Below, one piece after another: positions 60,510 to 64,000 of a DNA stretch of 64,000 bases. The notes beneath the pieces were generated by a model. That model worked only from the letters and a program-made list of their open reading frames with translations. It was not told the DNA's origin and ran no database searches. The translations under genes were made by a program, and so were the position numbers. The stretch lies in assembly GCA_963513935.1 (NCBI GenBank), contig OY740768.1, positions 46,347,142 to 46,411,141 of the forward strand, written 5' to 3'. Source of the DNA: Aphrophora alni (taxonomy: Eukaryota > Arthropoda > Insecta > Hemiptera > Aphrophoridae). The first letter of the stretch is position 1. Each line of letters starts with the position of its first letter.

Positions 60510-61850
60510 TCTGAATTGTTTGAACTTCAATTGGATATGTTACGAATTATGCTAAAGTCATCAAAAACTGTTGTTTTGCTACAAATAGCCTGCATTACAA
60601 AATAAATTGCATGTTAATGCAATGCCATTAATCTTCCATCTTGGCTTATTATAACGGTCCTATAGCTGCAGCCAGTGCGACTAATCGTCTAAGGCCGACC
60701 ATTTTGTGATGGTCTAGTTTTTCCATTACTGTATCGAAGGCTATTCCAATGAATTGTATACACGGCTTATTACTACAACAAAAGCATTCAAAACTTGAAT
60801 TATACGCAGCGATTTGTTACTTTTCGGGGTTTAAAAATATTAAATACTGTAACATTATAAATAAGTAAGAAATGTACAACTCAATTTGAAATCAACTGTA
60901 CTTGAACTAGTTTTCTCACTTATTCAAATACAAATACAGACCAAGATATAAATTTAAATAACATTTTAAGTTGATCTAATTTTCGTAATACTGTACTGTA
61001 ATAAAGTCGCTATTCGTAAATCATGCTGATTGTCAGTTATCAATAAGAATGAACTGTGAACGCGGTCCTAAAAGTTCAAGTAACTCAAAATTAGCTTAAG
61101 CTATATCGATAAAATTAGACTTCATGATTAATTTGGAAAGAATCAAAACTAATCCGTCCTTAGAGGTTATATTTTAGCAAATCGGTCTGAACCGAGTTTG
61201 ATAATATCGGAACGTTGAGTTTTAATTGTATATGTCATCTTCCAAAGATTGAGTTATAAAAATATTTATAAGAAAATATAGAGATTTGCTCACAATATTA
61301 TCAAATCTTCCCAAACGTTTTGGACTTCGGCTGAAGTACAAAGAGTGAAGACGACAACATTCTAAAAAACCACTTGTTATTTGTAACTGGCCTCAATACT
61401 GATACACAAAGCTAGGGTGAACTTTTTGAGGTCGGGTTTGCGGCATTGTGTTCTATTTATAAAGGCCTTTATTTCGATGTACAACTCGACCTATACTATC
61501 ATTTAAGATTTCCTACTTACACTCCTTATGTGCCTCCCCCCCCCCTGGAAAGGTAGCAGTCCACTGATTACGTACTAAAATAGGTTTTGGTGTCCATAAG
61601 AATCTGCAAAGCTTTGTAGCTGTAAAAAATAATTAAGCCGTCCCGGGACTCTTTATACGCGGTGTATGAGAAATAAAATACGCGGTTTGTATATCATAAA
61701 ATGGTAATGGTATTTGGTAACCCAGCAATCAAATATTGTTCACACAATCAACCGGCATAATATTAGTGGTCGAAGGTCATGTGGGTTTGTTCAACATCTG
61801 TTCTTAATTTAATTTCTTATCTTTAAGGTTATGTTTGAAGGGGTTTACTT
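60510..61850. other. No recognised gene
   Basis: AT-rich DNA with a poly-C run at 61.54 kb; no feature recognised. Confidence 0.4.
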
Positions 61851-61855
61851 TATTA

Positions 61856-62030
61856 AGTTCGGGGCTTAGCAATTCCGAGAGATCTTAGCTGGTTATCATG
61901 TTGTCTTTGATTAGACCCCTCTCCATCAACTCTTGTTCTTTTCTGCGACCCAACGTTATTAGTGTCTTCGAGTCTTTATTTTAGGTTTTTTCCTTCTTTT
62001 GTATAAGGTGATCCTGTTTAAGAGGGTTTT
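61856..62030 (+). repeat. Dispersed family A copy (diverged)
   Basis: agcaattccgagagatctta, gattagacccctctccat, caactcttgttcttttctgc, gacccaacgttattagtg and gtataaggtgatcctg in family order. Confidence 0.65.
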
Positions 62031-62034
62031 TACA

Positions 62035-64000
62035 TAATATTAAGCTACTTAACAATTGTTATATTATATGTTATGCGGAAAACTAATAGATAGGCTATCA
62101 TTGACTTTTATTAAAATTGAAATTGTGAGCATTTTAAGCCAAAAATCCTGGAAATAGCTTAAAATTTGGCTAAGATAATTGTTTGACTATAACCTACGGA
62201 AAGAGGAGTTTTTGAGGAAAACGCGGTTAAAGTTAGGTAAAATAAACTTAATTTAACATATTTAAGCAACTAAAATAATTAACAGAAATATTATTTTGTT
62301 TGTCCTTTATAAAAAATAAGATAATAAACAAACAAAAATAAAGAAATAAAATAAAATTAACTCAAGTAAGTATTACAAATTCAGTGCTTGCGCTTAACCG
62401 TGCATGAAAGTTTAGCTCAGGATCTTCAAGATTGTTGTAATCTTCAGGATAGATACTTGGGAACAGGACATATCAAATCAAAATAGAATCATTAATTATT
62501 AATATATTTTTTAAACTGATTAATGTTATCAATTAAAAGAGAGTATTTGTGGGTGAAAATGACCTTAGTTTTTTTTCTATGAAAGAATAGGTACCAAATG
62601 CCAGAGAATGGTTTATTTTTAGCACATTGTACTTTTTGCCTAAACTAATCGTAGTTCTTTAAAAAGACTAGAGTTCAGGAGAGACCAATTTCTGAAGTTA
62701 TTTTTTTTTTCACTAGGAAAAGGTACCGACTGTCCCTCCCATGTTAACTCCATAACGACATTGGTACCTTTCTATAACAATGAAGAACCTTCACAAAAAC
62801 TAAGTTTCAATACTTATTTATGGCCTTTTTAAAACAAATGTATGGTAGAAGAGAAGTTTATTAATGGAAATTCGCCAACAACTAAAAATGGACAAAACTG
62901 AACCTCATGTTTTCGACAAATGATTAATTTTCCGCATCAAATATATTATTGAAAACTATTGAGATCGTGTAATTCTATTACTGTCCGTTTGCAACTTCGC
63001 AGAGAGTCGACATGCTACTTCCTAAAAGCTCCAAGACACTTGATGAAATCCAATCGTCAAATCAATTATTCCAATCTAACAATGCATAGTGTACCACAAA
63101 GGAATCTATGTTCACTATTTGGTTTTGATAAGCTGACTGTGGGATTGATGGATCGGCCATGTTTTGACTGTATATATTTTATGCTTTCGGCGAACAAAAT
63201 ACAGCTTATAGTGACTTTAAACTTACAAAAAATAAATAAAAGAATTTAATATTTGCGAATTATAATTTAGTATTTCTACAATAAAAAATGTTTTATGAGA
63301 CTCATCTTAAAATCATTAATGTTATTATGTAAATTAACATTTTTACATAATTTATTATATTATGTACAACGTGTATAATATGTATTATACAACATATTTT
63401 ATTTTATAAATACGTACTTTTTACATTACCTATTTATATTATTTATACTTACTACCTAACATTAACTGAATGTTTTACTAATATAATATAACAAATCAAT
63501 AATATAAGCCTTACTAATTATATTAAATTTATTGAGAATTTTATGGATTTTATAATTTACTTGATCGTGTGTCAATCCCAAATCTACAAAAATGGTGGAC
63601 GAACGTTCATTCGATTGTATGATTTGACCTTCGGTTGAAATGACGATTGGACTTTATTGTGTGCCTTGGGCTTAGCCTTACACTTTCTACGTATAGTTTG
63701 GAGCAATAATCTCCCTTCCTTGATAAGTTGGCAACTTTATCATATCTACGAGTAAAATATCGTGTGAGCTATCCAAGGCTGCGCATTATCTCATTAAAGA
63801 TTGCATTTATGGGGAAAAAACATGTGTAAAAACAAAGCGACTTAGGGTTCGCACTCATATAAGGACAGTTTTTTTTTTTAAGTCGAATCTTTTAAGGGCA
63901 GTTTAAAATGTAACAAATATTAAGAAAATTAAAACAGAAATTGTCAATAGATATTACGACTTTCCGAAATATGTAGAAAATGTCAATAGAACTCTGATCA
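62035..64000. other. No recognised gene
   Basis: AT-rich DNA. The 96-codon open frame at 62959-63249 (+) is slightly richer in Arg/Cys and includes LQLRRESTCYFLKAPRHLMK, which faintly recalls the end of non-LTR reverse transcriptases, but I could not support that. Confidence 0.35.

Noticed and set aside
62959..63249. C-terminal fragment of a non-LTR reverse transcriptase
   Set aside because: Only a faint resemblance in one short stretch; no second motif supports it.

Overview
The window looks like nuclear DNA of an arthropod, most likely an insect. It is strongly AT-rich (about 31% G+C by eye), has no bacterial-style gene packing, and carries only one recognisable host coding segment in 64 kb. 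The rest is decayed transposons, simple repeats and short interspersed elements. The insect placement rests on the transposon types (piggyBac-like and IS630/Tc1/mariner-like remnants) and a short TTAGG run; no species can be named.

Host gene. At 11639-11908 (+) lies the first coding exon of an ARID5-family (ARID5A/ARID5B-like) chromatin regulator: 90 codons ending in phase 0 at a good 5' splice donor. A palindromic CRE site (TGACGTCA) and several short upstream ORFs lie just before it. No second exon was recognised, so everything to the right is either a very long first intron (more than 52 kb) or intron followed by intergenic DNA.

Mobile DNA. (1) A decayed piggyBac-like transposase at 4.06-4.79 kb (-). 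(2) A mariner-type element with long terminal inverted repeats and a broken transposase at 56.6-58.1 kb. (3) Four short elements (23.8, 36.4, 53.1 and 55.4 kb) with inverted arms, a hammerhead-ribozyme-like core, a one-sided conserved tail and target-site duplications of different lengths (13, 12, 9 and 10 bp). These fit non-autonomous derivatives of Penelope-like retroelements and are the most interesting content. More diverged relatives are at 22.4, 44.1 and 58.4 kb. (4) Two MITE families: one with TIRs beginning GGTACTTACG (31.1 and 60.2 kb, the first with an 8-bp target duplication), one of about 450 bp (32.3 and 59.1 kb). (5) A dispersed family of about 250 bp (family A), about a dozen copies. 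(6) A longer dispersed family (family B), about 11 copies. (7) A third duplicated block (family C, 23.6 and 47.1-47.9 kb). (8) Two tRNA-Lys-like sequences at 27.05 and 27.35 kb.

Tandem DNA. A 48-bp minisatellite of about 26 units fills 38.13-39.37 kb and creates a false 387-codon ORF. CT and TA microsatellites lie at 10.4, 21.0, 26.6, 29.7 and 31.2 kb. The palindrome TAGGCCTA recurs about 17 times, far above chance.

All coordinates of diverged repeats are approximate because they were read by eye.
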